Shown here: piece after piece, positions 34,027-42,010 of the stretch | How the letters are laid out: every line of letters starts with the position of its first letter | Numbering within the stretch: the first letter of the stretch is position 1 | NCBI GenBank assembly: GCA_035555795.1 | Contig: DATMGE010000040.1 | Span: 1-52,947 of the forward strand | DNA length: 52,947 nt | DNA from: RCIO01 sp035555795 | GTDB lineage: Bacteria; Pseudomonadota; Alphaproteobacteria; Rhizobiales; Rhizobiaceae | Direction of reading: 5' to 3' | The notes under the pieces: generated by a model | Databases searched by the model: none | What the model was told of the DNA's origin: nothing | What the model saw: the letters and a program-made list of their open reading frames with translations, nothing else | Made by a program: the position numbers and the translations under genes

Positions 34027-35448
34027 ATGACGAACCCGTCGGGCCGGGCCGAGGAGACGCGCCGCGTCTGGAAATCGGTGCTGGAAAGATACTGCGAGGA
34101 TCGCGGTGCGCCCGTGAGCGACCGGTATTGGTCGGACATGGACTTGTGGAGCCGCGATCGCATTCGCGCCGTGCAGGACGAGAAGATCGCCGCCGTTACG
34201 CCGTTCCTCTACGAGAACAGTGCCTTCTACCGTCGCCGCTTCGACCGGCTTGGGCTGGCGCCGACGGATATCCGCTCAGTCGACGATCTGATCGCGAAAT
34301 GGCCGGTGGTCGACAAGAAGGAGATGATGGAGGACGCCATCGCCAACCCGCCCTACGGCACCTACACCGCCTGCGGCGAGGCGGAATGGCAGGATCGCGG
34401 CTGGATGCTGTTCTCGTCCTCGGGCTCGACCGGTGTTCCGCGCGTTTTCCGCTACACTCATTTCGACCGCCTGTTCTGGGAGCAGGCCAATGCGCGGGCG
34501 CTCTATTCGGGCGGCCTGCGCCCGGGCGATTCCGTCTTCGCCATGGTGGGCTACGGGCCGCATGTCTTTGCCTGGGGCGTGCAGTACACGCTGGCAAAGA
34601 TGGGCATTCCGGTCATTCCCGGCGGCGGCATGGACGGCAAGGCGCGCGCCGCCGCCATCCTGCGCTTCAAGCCGACCGTGCTTCTGTGCACACCGTCCTA
34701 CGCGCTCTATCTCGCCCGCGTGATGCAGGAGATGGGCGAGGACCCGGCAAAGACTTCGGTGAAGTGGATCATCACCGGCGGCGAGCCCTTTTCGGGCGTG
34801 GAAGGCACCTTGCAGCGCATCCAGAGCCTGTGGGGCGCGATGTCACTGGAATTCTACGGCTGCACCGAGGCGTCGCCGCATTGCGGCGGCTATTCATGCC
34901 CCGAATACCAGACCGGCGACGAGCCCTTCATCCATCTGATGGAGGACATACAGGTCTGGGAAACGGTCGATCCCATCGACATGAAGCCGGTCGGCGAGGG
35001 CGAGCGCGGCCTGACCGTCTGCACCAACCTCAATTCGGAATCCTCGCCGCAACTGCGCTTCCTCGTCGGCGACTATACGCGGCTGTCGGCCGAGCCCTGC
35101 GCCTGCGGCCGCAACCATCTGCGTGCCATGGGCTGCATGACCGGGCGGGCCGACGACCTCGTCAACCTGCGCGGCATCAAGTTCTTCCCGGTCCAGATCG
35201 AGGAGGCGGTGCGGGCCGTGGCCGGCACCGGCGACGAGTTCCAGATCAGGCTGCGCACGCTGGATGACGGAATGGACGTGATGACCGTTCTGGTGGAGCA
35301 TGCGGATGCCGGCGTGGCGGAAGAAGTGAGCCGCGAAATCCGCAGCCGCTGCGAAATCCGCTGCGCGGTCGAGGTGCTGGCGCCGGGCACGCTGCCCAAG
35401 ACGGAGATGAAGGCCAAGCGCGTCTATGATGAGCGCAACAAGGTCTGA
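34027..35448 (+). CDS. PaaK-like aryl-CoA ligase
   Basis: A 473-residue adenylate-forming enzyme. The ATP loop SSSGSTGVPRVF is at residues 130-141, the GCTEAS motif with YGCTE follows at about 278, and a Cys-rich patch (CACGRN) near residue 358 is that of the phenylacetate-CoA ligase group. The C-terminal lysine loop reads TLPKTEMKAKRV. It would activate a carboxylated aromatic to its CoA ester. The start follows GGGAGGAAAG. It is 22 bases after the LigM gene and ten bases before the thioesterase, forming one operon. Confidence 0.88.
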   Translation: MTNPSGRAEETRRVWKSVLERYCEDRGAPVSDRYWSDMDLWSRDRIRAVQDEKIAAVTPFLYENSAFYRRRFDRLGLAPTDIRSVDDLIAKWPVVDKKEMMEDAIANPPYGTYTACGEAEWQDRGWMLFSSSGSTGVPRVFRYTHFDRLFWEQANARALYSGGLRPGDSVFAMVGYGPHVFAWGVQYTLAKMGIPVIPGGGMDGKARAAAILRFKPTVLLCTPSYALYLARVMQEMGEDPAKTSVKWIITGGEPFSGVEGTLQRIQSLWGAMSLEFYGCTEASPHCGGYSCPEYQTGDEPFIHLMEDIQVWETVDPIDMKPVGEGERGLTVCTNLNSESSPQLRFLVGDYTRLSAEPCACGRNHLRAMGCMTGRADDLVNLRGIKFFPVQIEEAVRAVAGTGDEFQIRLRTLDDGMDVMTVLVEHADAGVAEEVSREIRSRCEIRCAVEVLAPGTLPKTEMKAKRVYDERNKV

Positions 35449-35458
35449 GGGGTCGAAC

Positions 35459-35875
35459 ATGTTGTCAAACACGCTCTCCCGCCGCATCGAATGGGGCGAC
35501 TGCGATCCCGCCGGGATCGTCTTCAACCCCAATTTCTTCTCCTTCTTCGACCATGGCACTGCCATGCTCTACGAGGCGGCGGGCTGGCCGAAGCCGGTGA
35601 TGGTGGAGAAATTCGGCATTGCCGGCTGCCCGCTGGTGGAAACCAGGGCGAAGTTCATGTCGCCCTGCCGCTACGGCGACGACGTTTCGATCACCAGCAC
35701 GATCGTGGAGATCCGCAATTCCAGCTTCGACATTAGGCATGAGCTGGCGAAGGGCGGGAAGGTCTGCGTGGAGGGCCACGAGACGCGGGTGTGGACGAAG
35801 CACGACCCGGAGACGGGCCGGCTGAAGTCCGCGCCGCTGCCTGAAGAGGTGATTGCGCGGTTCAGGGGCGAGTAG
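35459..35875 (+). CDS. 4-hydroxybenzoyl-CoA thioesterase-like hotdog protein
   Basis: A 138-residue hotdog protein. The signature WGDCDPAGIVFNPNFFSFFD (residues 12-31) contains the catalytic Asp of the Pseudomonas 4HBA-CoA thioesterase type. It would release an aromatic acid from CoA, reversing the ligase next door; the two may serve different intermediates. The start at 35459 lies ten bases after the ligase stop. Length is typical. Confidence 0.9.
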   Translation: MLSNTLSRRIEWGDCDPAGIVFNPNFFSFFDHGTAMLYEAAGWPKPVMVEKFGIAGCPLVETRAKFMSPCRYGDDVSITSTIVEIRNSSFDIRHELAKGGKVCVEGHETRVWTKHDPETGRLKSAPLPEEVIARFRGE

Positions 35876-35897
35876 AAGTCGCCTCTTTCGTCCAAGA

Positions 35898-35933
35898 AAA
35901 GGGCCGCCCGCTTGTCGAAGCGGGCGGCCCTTT
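35898..35933. terminator. strong bidirectional terminator
   Basis: A 16-bp perfect stem, AAAGGGCCGCCCGCTT (35898-35913) with AAGCGGGCGGCCCTTT (35918-35933), and a 4-base loop. It has A-rich and T-rich sides and lies between the convergent thioesterase and second LigM genes. Confidence 0.9.
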
Positions 35934-35949
35934 CAATTGCGGCAGATGC

Positions 35950-37335
35950 TTACTTTACGCCGGCGTCCGAACGGTAGACCGTGCGGGCCTTCTCGAAGAG
36001 CGGCGCGTTCTGGACAGTCGCGCGGATCTTGAACGGCACGTGGTCTTCGACCTGCGCCTTGTTGGACGGCTTGTCCTCGCCCCAGATCAGCGTCACTTCC
36101 GTGCCCGGCTTGGCGAACTCGGCATCGATGGTGCCCAGCGACAGGATCGCGCGCTCGTTGGCCGAATAACCGGTCCAGGTCGACATGCCGACGACCTTGC
36201 CGTCGACCTCGATGCGGTCGGCGTGGAAGGTGTCGTAGAGCGACATGGGCAGGTTGATGAACTTGGCGCCCGGTCCCTCGTGGAACATGGAGCCGTAGGC
36301 AGCGGCGGTGTCGTCGCCGTTCCACACGAAGGTCACCTTCTTGCGGCGGCCGTCGCGGCCGTCGGCCTTCATCTTCTCCAGTGCCTCGCGGCCGATGAAG
36401 TCGTGGTCGAAGCCGATGATGCGGCCGTAATCGAGCTCGTAAGGCGTGAAGTAGTAGTCCTCGATATTGTCGGAATAGAAGCTGCCGCCCAGCGGTGCGG
36501 TGGTCTCATAGGCCTGGTCGGTGAGCCACTCGCGGTAGCCCTTCATCTTGTCGCCGGAATAGATCGCCGGCAGCGGACGCGGCAGCCAGCCGGATTCCAG
36601 TGCATTGGTGTGGTAGGCGCGGCCGCCGACCTGGGTCAGGCCGTACTTCTCGCCGGCCTTGAGCAGCGCGGCATGCACGACCTCATTGTCTTCCCACGGG
36701 CCCCAGATCTCGAAGCCCGGCTCGCCGGCCATGCCGTGGCGCAGGCCGCGCACGTGCTTTCCGGCGATGGTGAAGTGGGTCATGTAGAAGAATTTCAGCT
36801 TCGGCGCTTCCTGGCCAGTCGCCTCGCGGATGACGTCCATCGCGCCGGGGCCCTGGATCTGGTAGCGGTAGTTGACCGGATCGCCCTTGCGGTAGAACGA
36901 GTTGTCGTCGCGCCAGATGCGCACGTCATAGCCGCCCGTGACGGCGTGGTAGTGCAGCCAGTTGATTGACGGCGGGATGCCGACCGCCTGGAACTCGTCT
37001 TCTTCGAGATGGAAGAGGATGTTGTCGCCGATGACGTAGCCGTCATGGTTGACCGCGACATACTGCTTGGCCATGTCGACGGGGAAGTTCTCGACGCTGT
37101 TGATGCCGGTGTCGCGGATCAGCTTGAGCGCATCGGGGCCCTTGATGTTCAGATCGGCCATGTGGTGCGACTGGTCGTAGAGCACCGCCGTGCGGCGCCA
37201 TGCGAGCTGCTCGTCGCGCCAGTTGGTGAATTCGGGCACCACGCGCGGGACGACCGCCGGCGGGGTCGTAGAGTTCCACAGCAGCTTGACGGCGCTGCCG
37301 GCTTCCTTGATCGCCTCTTCGAGGTTCTTTGCCAT
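35950..37335 (-). CDS. LigM/DesA-type tetrahydrofolate-dependent O-demethylase (copy 2)
   Basis: A 461-residue homologue close to the normal LigM length. It contains FTNWRDEQLAWRRTAVLYDQ, HVRGLRHGMAGEPGFEIWGP, GGRAYHTNALESGW (residues 237-250), PLPAIYSGDKMKGYREWL, and GSFYSDNIEDYYFTPYELDY, then FDHDFIGREAL. It is clearly related to copy 1 but distinct throughout, not a recent duplicate. It stands alone, divergent from a LysR gene, and two CATG-centred palindromes lie between them. So the two demethylases are under different regulators and probably act on different substrates. Confidence 0.88.
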   Translation of the reverse strand: MAKNLEEAIKEAGSAVKLLWNSTTPPAVVPRVVPEFTNWRDEQLAWRRTAVLYDQSHHMADLNIKGPDALKLIRDTGINSVENFPVDMAKQYVAVNHDGYVIGDNILFHLEEDEFQAVGIPPSINWLHYHAVTGGYDVRIWRDDNSFYRKGDPVNYRYQIQGPGAMDVIREATGQEAPKLKFFYMTHFTIAGKHVRGLRHGMAGEPGFEIWGPWEDNEVVHAALLKAGEKYGLTQVGGRAYHTNALESGWLPRPLPAIYSGDKMKGYREWLTDQAYETTAPLGGSFYSDNIEDYYFTPYELDYGRIIGFDHDFIGREALEKMKADGRDGRRKKVTFVWNGDDTAAAYGSMFHEGPGAKFINLPMSLYDTFHADRIEVDGKVVGMSTWTGYSANERAILSLGTIDAEFAKPGTEVTLIWGEDKPSNKAQVEDHVPFKIRATVQNAPLFEKARTVYRSDAGVK

Positions 37336-37458
37336 CTCATTTCCTCCATGAAAATTGGGCTTGCGTGCATCCGGCTTCCGATCGAGCGCGCGTGCGATGC
37401 AGCGGCTGCAATTGTCCGGACGTCGGGAACGGAACTTGAAGCATGGGCCTTCTCATGT

Positions 37459-37501
37459 AAAACATGTTTTTAATGGTACATACCCAAGGAAAACATGTTT
37501 A
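37459..37501. promoter_or_regulatory. paired AAAACATGTTTT palindromes at the ligM-lysR divergent promoter
   Basis: AAAACATGTTTT (37459-37470, perfect) and AAAACATGTTTA (37490-37501) are 31 bases apart, three helical turns. The second contains the ATG of the LysR gene (37495-37497). Position suits LysR autocontrol and activation of the divergent demethylase. Confidence 0.65.
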
Positions 37502-38424
37502 TGGCGACGGTCCCCTTCACCATCCGGCAGCTCGAATATTTCGATGCCGTGGCAAGCGAAGGGTCGCTGGCGGCCGCGGCGCAGCGATGCAATGTCAGCG
37601 CTTCCGCGCTGGCGCTGGCGCTGGACGAGCTCGAATATCACCTGACGCTGCAGCTCTTCGTGCGGCGTAAGGGCAAGGGGGTGACACTGACGCCGGCGGG
37701 GTCGCGGCTCCTGTCGCATGCACGCCGCGTCCTGTCCGGCGTCGAGCAGATGGCGGCGGATGCGTGGCAGGCATCGTCGAGTCTTGGCGGACGTTTCGCC
37801 ATCGGCTGCTATTCGACGCTGGCGCCGTTCTTCCTGCCGGGCATGATGCAGGTTTTCCAGCGACGCCATCCCGATCTGGAGCTGGAATTCGTCGAGGCGC
37901 CGGCGCCGGAGCTGAACGAGCTGCTGCTGCAGGGCCGGCTCGACGTGGCGCTGATGTACAGCGTCGACGTGTCGGCGCAGCTCACCTTCGACCCGGTGCA
38001 CGAATACCGGCCCTATGTGATGGTGGCCGAGGGGCATCCGCTGTCGTCGCGGCGTAGCATCCAGCTCGGCGAGCTCGTGGCCGAGCCGCTGATCCTGCTC
38101 GACGTCGATCCTTCCCGGCTCAATACCGAGCATATCTTCGGCCAGCTCGACCTGCGGCCGCTGATCGGCCACATGACGACCAATTTCGAGCTCGTCCGCT
38201 GCCTCGTCGCGCGGGGGCTGGGCTATGGAGTGCTGTTCCAGCGACCGGCCTCGCCGGTCACCTATGACGGCAACAGGCTGGTCATCCTGGAAGTGGACGA
38301 GCGGGTGACGGGGACGGTCGTGGGGCTGACGCGGCCCGCCGGTGCGCCACGCTCGGCCCGCTACGACGCCCTGCTCAAATATCTGCTTGCGAGCAATATC
38401 GAAGGATCGGCTTCGAGCGCCTGA
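37495..38424 (+). CDS. LysR family regulator
   Basis: A 309-residue LysR protein. The HTH is at about residues 10-70 (TIRQLEYFDAVASEGSLAAA, AQRCNVSASALALALDELEY, LFVRRKGKGVTLTPAG). The effector domain begins at about 92 with GRFAIGCYSTLAPFFLPG and includes LLLQGRLDVALMYSVD. ATG at 37495 is inside a palindrome; AAGGA lies four bases before it, so ATG at 37501 is an alternative with better spacing. It most likely controls the divergent LigM gene. The effector is probably the methoxylated substrate. Confidence 0.9.
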   Translation: MFMATVPFTIRQLEYFDAVASEGSLAAAAQRCNVSASALALALDELEYHLTLQLFVRRKGKGVTLTPAGSRLLSHARRVLSGVEQMAADAWQASSSLGGRFAIGCYSTLAPFFLPGMMQVFQRRHPDLELEFVEAPAPELNELLLQGRLDVALMYSVDVSAQLTFDPVHEYRPYVMVAEGHPLSSRRSIQLGELVAEPLILLDVDPSRLNTEHIFGQLDLRPLIGHMTTNFELVRCLVARGLGYGVLFQRPASPVTYDGNRLVILEVDERVTGTVVGLTRPAGAPRSARYDALLKYLLASNIEGSASSA

Positions 38425-38438
38425 GAGGGTTCCGCCGC

Positions 38439-39197
38439 CTATGGCTGCGGTGTCGCGAAGGCCGGGTTGAGCAGGTTTCGCGCCAGCCGGTTCGCCGCCT
38501 CCACCACGGTGGGCGCATAGGTCTCGGCGCGGGCAAGATCGAGCCGCGTGGACGGCGCGCGCACCGCGATGCAGCCCAGGAGCAGATGGCCGCGCAGCAG
38601 GACCGGCGCGGCCAGTCCGCAGACGCCGGGCGTGGTCTCGCCGTCGTCGTAGCTCCAGCCGCGCTCGCGGATCTGCTCCATCTCGTCGCGCAGCCGCTCC
38701 GGGTCGGGGATCGAATCGGGAAAGGCGGCCAGTTCGGCGTCGAACAGCTTGTCGCGGATCGATGACCGCTCGAAGGCCAGCAGCGCCTTGCCGGCCGCGC
38801 CGCCATGAAGCGGTATCCGCTTTCCGACCTCGGAGACGACACGCACCTCCTGCGTCGTCTCGCGGATCAGTTCCACCACGTTGAAACTGCCCTGCCTGCT
38901 CGACAGGAAGCTCGTTTCATCGAGCTGGCGCGCCAGGTCGTCGAGGATCGGACCGGCCGCCGCGATCACGTCGGGCCGCGTCGGCATGCGGCCGGTCAGT
39001 TCCGAAAGGGCCGGGCCGATATGATAGAGCCTGCTCGCCGGATCCTGCCGCACCCACTCTCCGCGCGACAGCGTCCGGAGGATCCGGTGCACGGCGGCCT
39101 TGTCTGCGCCGACCTGCCGGGCGAGTTCCGAAACGCCCGCTTCGCCGCGTTCTCCGAGGGTTTCGAGCAGGGCCATCACTTTCGTCACCGTTCGCAT
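38439..39197 (-). CDS. IclR family regulator
   Basis: A 252-residue IclR protein. The winged helix spans residues 1-65 (MRTVTKVMALLETLGERGEA, SELARQVGADKAAVHRILRT). The effector domain from about 75 contains VSEVGKRIPLHGGAAGKALL, the C-terminal pocket Gly/Cys (TPGVCGLAAPVLL) and a long last helix. It is divergent from the amidohydrolase operon, with a 145-base gap full of inverted motifs. In this family members control aromatic and carbohydrate catabolism. It ends close to the convergent LysR gene. Confidence 0.9.
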   Translation of the reverse strand: MRTVTKVMALLETLGERGEAGVSELARQVGADKAAVHRILRTLSRGEWVRQDPASRLYHIGPALSELTGRMPTRPDVIAAAGPILDDLARQLDETSFLSSRQGSFNVVELIRETTQEVRVVSEVGKRIPLHGGAAGKALLAFERSSIRDKLFDAELAAFPDSIPDPERLRDEMEQIRERGWSYDDGETTPGVCGLAAPVLLRGHLLLGCIAVRAPSTRLDLARAETYAPTVVEAANRLARNLLNPAFATPQP

Positions 39198-39218
39198 GAA
39201 ACCCTCATTGTTTCTATA

Positions 39219-39269
39219 TAGTCAACATATTCGCCAATATCCGGAAAGTCAAAATGACCATGTTGACTA
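39219..39269. promoter_or_regulatory. inverted pair TAGTCAACAT / ATGTTGACTA
   Basis: Two perfect ten-base inverted arms (39219-39228 and 39260-39269) with a 31-base gap, centres 41 bases apart, near four helical turns. They lie in the IclR-amidohydrolase divergent promoter. Cooperative IclR binding is the likely use. The core GTCAAC/GTTGAC also resembles half of the MarR motif. Confidence 0.65.
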
Positions 39270-39300
39270 AATCGCATCATGCCGACTAGAATTGATCTAA

Positions 39301-39319
39301 ATCAACCACAAGCGTTGAT
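39301..39319. promoter_or_regulatory. dyad ATCAAC-N7-GTTGAT
   Basis: A perfect six-base inverted repeat with a seven-base spacer, 24 bases before the amidohydrolase start and just upstream of its ribosome site. It could be a further operator or a short leader hairpin. Confidence 0.45.
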
Positions 39320-39342
39320 CATACAGAAACGAAAGGGTGGAG

Positions 39343-40428
39343 ATGCTGAAATCCCTGCATGATCCGAACATGGTCGCGCGCCTTGCCGGTGCGATCGATT
39401 GCGACGTGCATCCCGTCGCGCCCACGGCGAAGGATCTGCTGCCCTTTCTGAACAAGCACTGGGCCGATACGGTTCGCCATCGCGACGTGGTCATGCGCGA
39501 GCTCACCTCCTATCCGCCCAATGCGCCGCTGGTGCGCCGTCCCGACTGGGGCGTGGCGGGCGAGTCCGGCGCGACGCTTGAGGGCATTCGCGAACAGCTG
39601 CTCGACCGCTGGCAATTGCGCGCGGCGATCCTGACGCCGCTCTTCAGCGCCGCCATGATGCATGACGCCTTTCTCGGCGGTGCCCTCTGCGCGGCGCATA
39701 ATGACTGGATCGCGCGCGAATGGCTCGACCGCGAGCCGCGCCTGCGCGCCTCGATCGTCGTCAATCCCGGCCGGCCGGAAGAGGCGGCGAAGGAGATCGA
39801 CCGCGTGGCCGCCGACCGCCGCTTCGTGCAGGTAATCTTTCCGGTGCAGACGGAGATCCCGCTGGGGCGGCCGGTTCATCGGCCGATCTTCGAGGCCTGC
39901 ATGCGCAACGGCCTGGCGCTTGGTCTCCATGCCGGCTCGATGTTCCGCAATCCTGCCTCGCAGAGCGGCTATTACTCGACCTTCAGCGAGGATTATTCGG
40001 CCCATATCTCCGCCTTCACCGCGCAGGTGGCGAATTTCATCTCCGAGGCCGTCTTCGTCGACTATCCGGAACTGAAGCTGGTGCTGATCGAATCCGGCGT
40101 GTCCTGGATGCCGCCATTCATGTGGCGCTTCAGCAAGGACTGGCGCGGGGTGCGCAACGAGGTGCCGTGGATCGATCGCAGCCCGTCTGACATCATGCGC
40201 GACCATGTCTTCCTGACGACGCAGCCTTTCGACGCGCCGGCCGAGGCGGTCGCCAAGGTGATCCGCCAATTCGGCACCGCCGACATGCTGCTCTTCGCCT
40301 CCGACCATCCGCACTGGCACTTCGACGGCGACGCCGTCATCCCCGAAGGCATGCCGGACGAGCATCTCGACGGCCTGCTCTTCGCCAATGCACTGCGTGC
40401 CTATCCGAGACTGGGAGATCCGTCATGA
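39343..40428 (+). CDS. amidohydrolase_2 family protein (copy A)
   Basis: A 361-residue TIM-barrel metalloenzyme. The N-terminal metal motif AIDCDVHP (DxH) is at about residues 18-25, GLALGLHAGS supplies the next His, the segment VDYPELKLVLIESGVSWMP follows, and the C-terminal LLFASDHPHWHFDG holds the active Asp. The family includes ACMSD, gamma-resorcylate and 5-carboxyvanillate decarboxylases and lactone hydrolases. The start is ATG 39343 with AAGGGTGG before it; GTG 39337 is possible. It begins an operon that continues through a second amidohydrolase, a Rieske protein and TRAP genes. Confidence 0.85.
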   Translation: MLKSLHDPNMVARLAGAIDCDVHPVAPTAKDLLPFLNKHWADTVRHRDVVMRELTSYPPNAPLVRRPDWGVAGESGATLEGIREQLLDRWQLRAAILTPLFSAAMMHDAFLGGALCAAHNDWIAREWLDREPRLRASIVVNPGRPEEAAKEIDRVAADRRFVQVIFPVQTEIPLGRPVHRPIFEACMRNGLALGLHAGSMFRNPASQSGYYSTFSEDYSAHISAFTAQVANFISEAVFVDYPELKLVLIESGVSWMPPFMWRFSKDWRGVRNEVPWIDRSPSDIMRDHVFLTTQPFDAPAEAVAKVIRQFGTADMLLFASDHPHWHFDGDAVIPEGMPDEHLDGLLFANALRAYPRLGDPS

Positions 40429-41528
40429 GTGATGCCGCCATCGCCGCGAGGCCGGACGTCAAGGCGCAGTCGCGTTTCGAGATCATCGACTGCGACATCC
40501 ATCCCTATCCCAAGAAGCGCGCCGACATGCTGCAATTCCTGCCGGCCAGCTGGCGGGAACATATCGACACCTATGGGGCGCGGGGCAGCCAGCCCTTCCT
40601 CGGCCTCATGCACATTCCGCGGGTGCAGCAGGCGCGGCTGGATTCCATGCCCGAGGCCGGCCCGGCCGGCTCCGACCTCAAGCTGATGCAGAAGCAACTC
40701 CTCGACTTCTACGACATCAAATACGGGGTATTGCAGCCCTTCGGCCCCGGCGGCGGCCAGAACCTGCTCAATCCCGGCCTCGCAAATGCGATCTGCATCG
40801 CGGTGAACGACTGGCAGTTGGCCTACTGGCTGGAGCCTGAACCGCGCCTCAAGGGCTCGCTGATGGTGTCGCAGGAGGATGCCACGGCGGCGGTGGCCGA
40901 GATCGAGCGCCGCGCCGGCGACCGCCGTTTCGTGCAGGTCACCGTGCATGGCCGTTCGGCCGAGCCGCTCGGCAGGCGCCGCTACTGGCCGATCTACGAG
41001 GCGGCGGTGAAGGCGGGGCTGCCGGTCGCCATCCACTCCACCGGCTACGGCCAGTATGCGCCGTCCGGCGCGGGCTGGATGTCCTTCTATATCGAGGAGC
41101 ACCACTCCTACGCCCATACGATGCAGACCGCCATCACCAGCCTGGTGATGGAAGGGGCGTTCGAGCAGTTCCCCGACCTCAAATTCGTCGTCGTCGAGGG
41201 CGGGTTCGGCTGGGCGCCGGCGCTGGCCTGGCGGCTCGACAAGATCTGGGCGCGCAACCGTTCGGAAGTGCCGAACGTGAAGCGTCCGCCGTCGGAATAT
41301 ATGCGCCGCAACGTCTGGTATGCGACCCAGCCGGTGGAGGAGCCGGAAGTGCCGGCGCAGCTCGGCGAGATCGTCGACTGGATCGGCGCGGACCGGCTGC
41401 TCTTCGCCACCGACTATCCGCACTGGGACATGGACGACCCGCGCTACGCCTTCAAATATCCGCTCGCCAGGGACGACCAGCAGCGCATCTTCTCGCTCAA
41501 CGCCAGGGAGCTCTACAACCTTGCGTAA
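40425..41528 (+). CDS. amidohydrolase_2 family protein (copy B)
   Basis: A 367-residue paralogue of the preceding gene, overlapping it by four bases (ATGA). Metal motif IIDCDIHPYPKKR at about residues 20-32, LPVAIHSTGYGQ for the second His, FPDLKFVVVEGGFGWAPAL, and LLFATDYPHWDMDDPR for the active Asp. The paired genes keep all metal residues, so both are likely active, possibly on successive intermediates or as a heteromer. Known members are decarboxylases or hydrolases of carboxylated aromatics; which one applies here is inference. Confidence 0.86.
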   Translation: MSDAAIAARPDVKAQSRFEIIDCDIHPYPKKRADMLQFLPASWREHIDTYGARGSQPFLGLMHIPRVQQARLDSMPEAGPAGSDLKLMQKQLLDFYDIKYGVLQPFGPGGGQNLLNPGLANAICIAVNDWQLAYWLEPEPRLKGSLMVSQEDATAAVAEIERRAGDRRFVQVTVHGRSAEPLGRRRYWPIYEAAVKAGLPVAIHSTGYGQYAPSGAGWMSFYIEEHHSYAHTMQTAITSLVMEGAFEQFPDLKFVVVEGGFGWAPALAWRLDKIWARNRSEVPNVKRPPSEYMRRNVWYATQPVEEPEVPAQLGEIVDWIGADRLLFATDYPHWDMDDPRYAFKYPLARDDQQRIFSLNARELYNLA

Positions 41529-41943
41529 CAAGGAGAAGCATGTCGTCGCGCGTGTCGACGAGGTGGTGCCCGGCACGCCGCTGATCAGGACCGTGAAGGG
41601 CCGCGACATCGGCATCTTCAATGTCGGCGGCGAGTTCTACGCGCTGCTCAACCGGTGTCCCCACCAGATGGCGGAACTGTGCCGGGGTCGGGTCACGCAT
41701 CTCGTCAAGGCGCCGCGCGCCGGCGAGGTCGAGGTGACGCGCGAAGGCGAGTTCATCAAATGCCCGTGGCATGGCTGGGAGTTCGATATCCGCACTGGCC
41801 AGTCCTATTGCGACCCCAACTCCATCTTCGTGCGCCAGTACGGCGTGACGGTGGAGCCGGGCGAGGAGCTCGTGAAGGGCCCTTATGTCGCCGAAAGCTT
41901 TCCCGTCTCCGTCGAAGGAAAATACGTCGTCGTGGAGATGTGA
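41521..41943 (+). CDS. small Rieske [2Fe-2S] protein
   Basis: A 140-residue Rieske protein. The cluster ligands are C46-P-H48 and C81-P-W-H84, with CPWHGWEFDIRTG giving the ring-hydroxylating-oxygenase style ending. The only start that includes the usual HVVARVDEV opening is TTG at 41521, which overlaps the previous stop and has GGGAG eight bases before. No oxygenase alpha subunit or reductase lies beside it, so it may act as a ferredoxin to an oxygenase elsewhere, perhaps the CYP199-like P450 16 kb away; that link is speculation. Confidence 0.85.
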   Translation: MRNKEKHVVARVDEVVPGTPLIRTVKGRDIGIFNVGGEFYALLNRCPHQMAELCRGRVTHLVKAPRAGEVEVTREGEFIKCPWHGWEFDIRTGQSYCDPNSIFVRQYGVTVEPGEELVKGPYVAESFPVSVEGKYVVVEM

Positions 41944-42010
41944 AGCCAGATCGGCGCGAGGAAAGCGAGGCGCCGATGACAGCCAATCAGACAATCTCAG
42001 GGAGGAAATC

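Noticed and set aside
39343..41528. Assigning the amidohydrolases as LigW or gamma-resorcylate decarboxylase
   Set aside because: The family motifs fit several reactions and no residue I can see settles the substrate.
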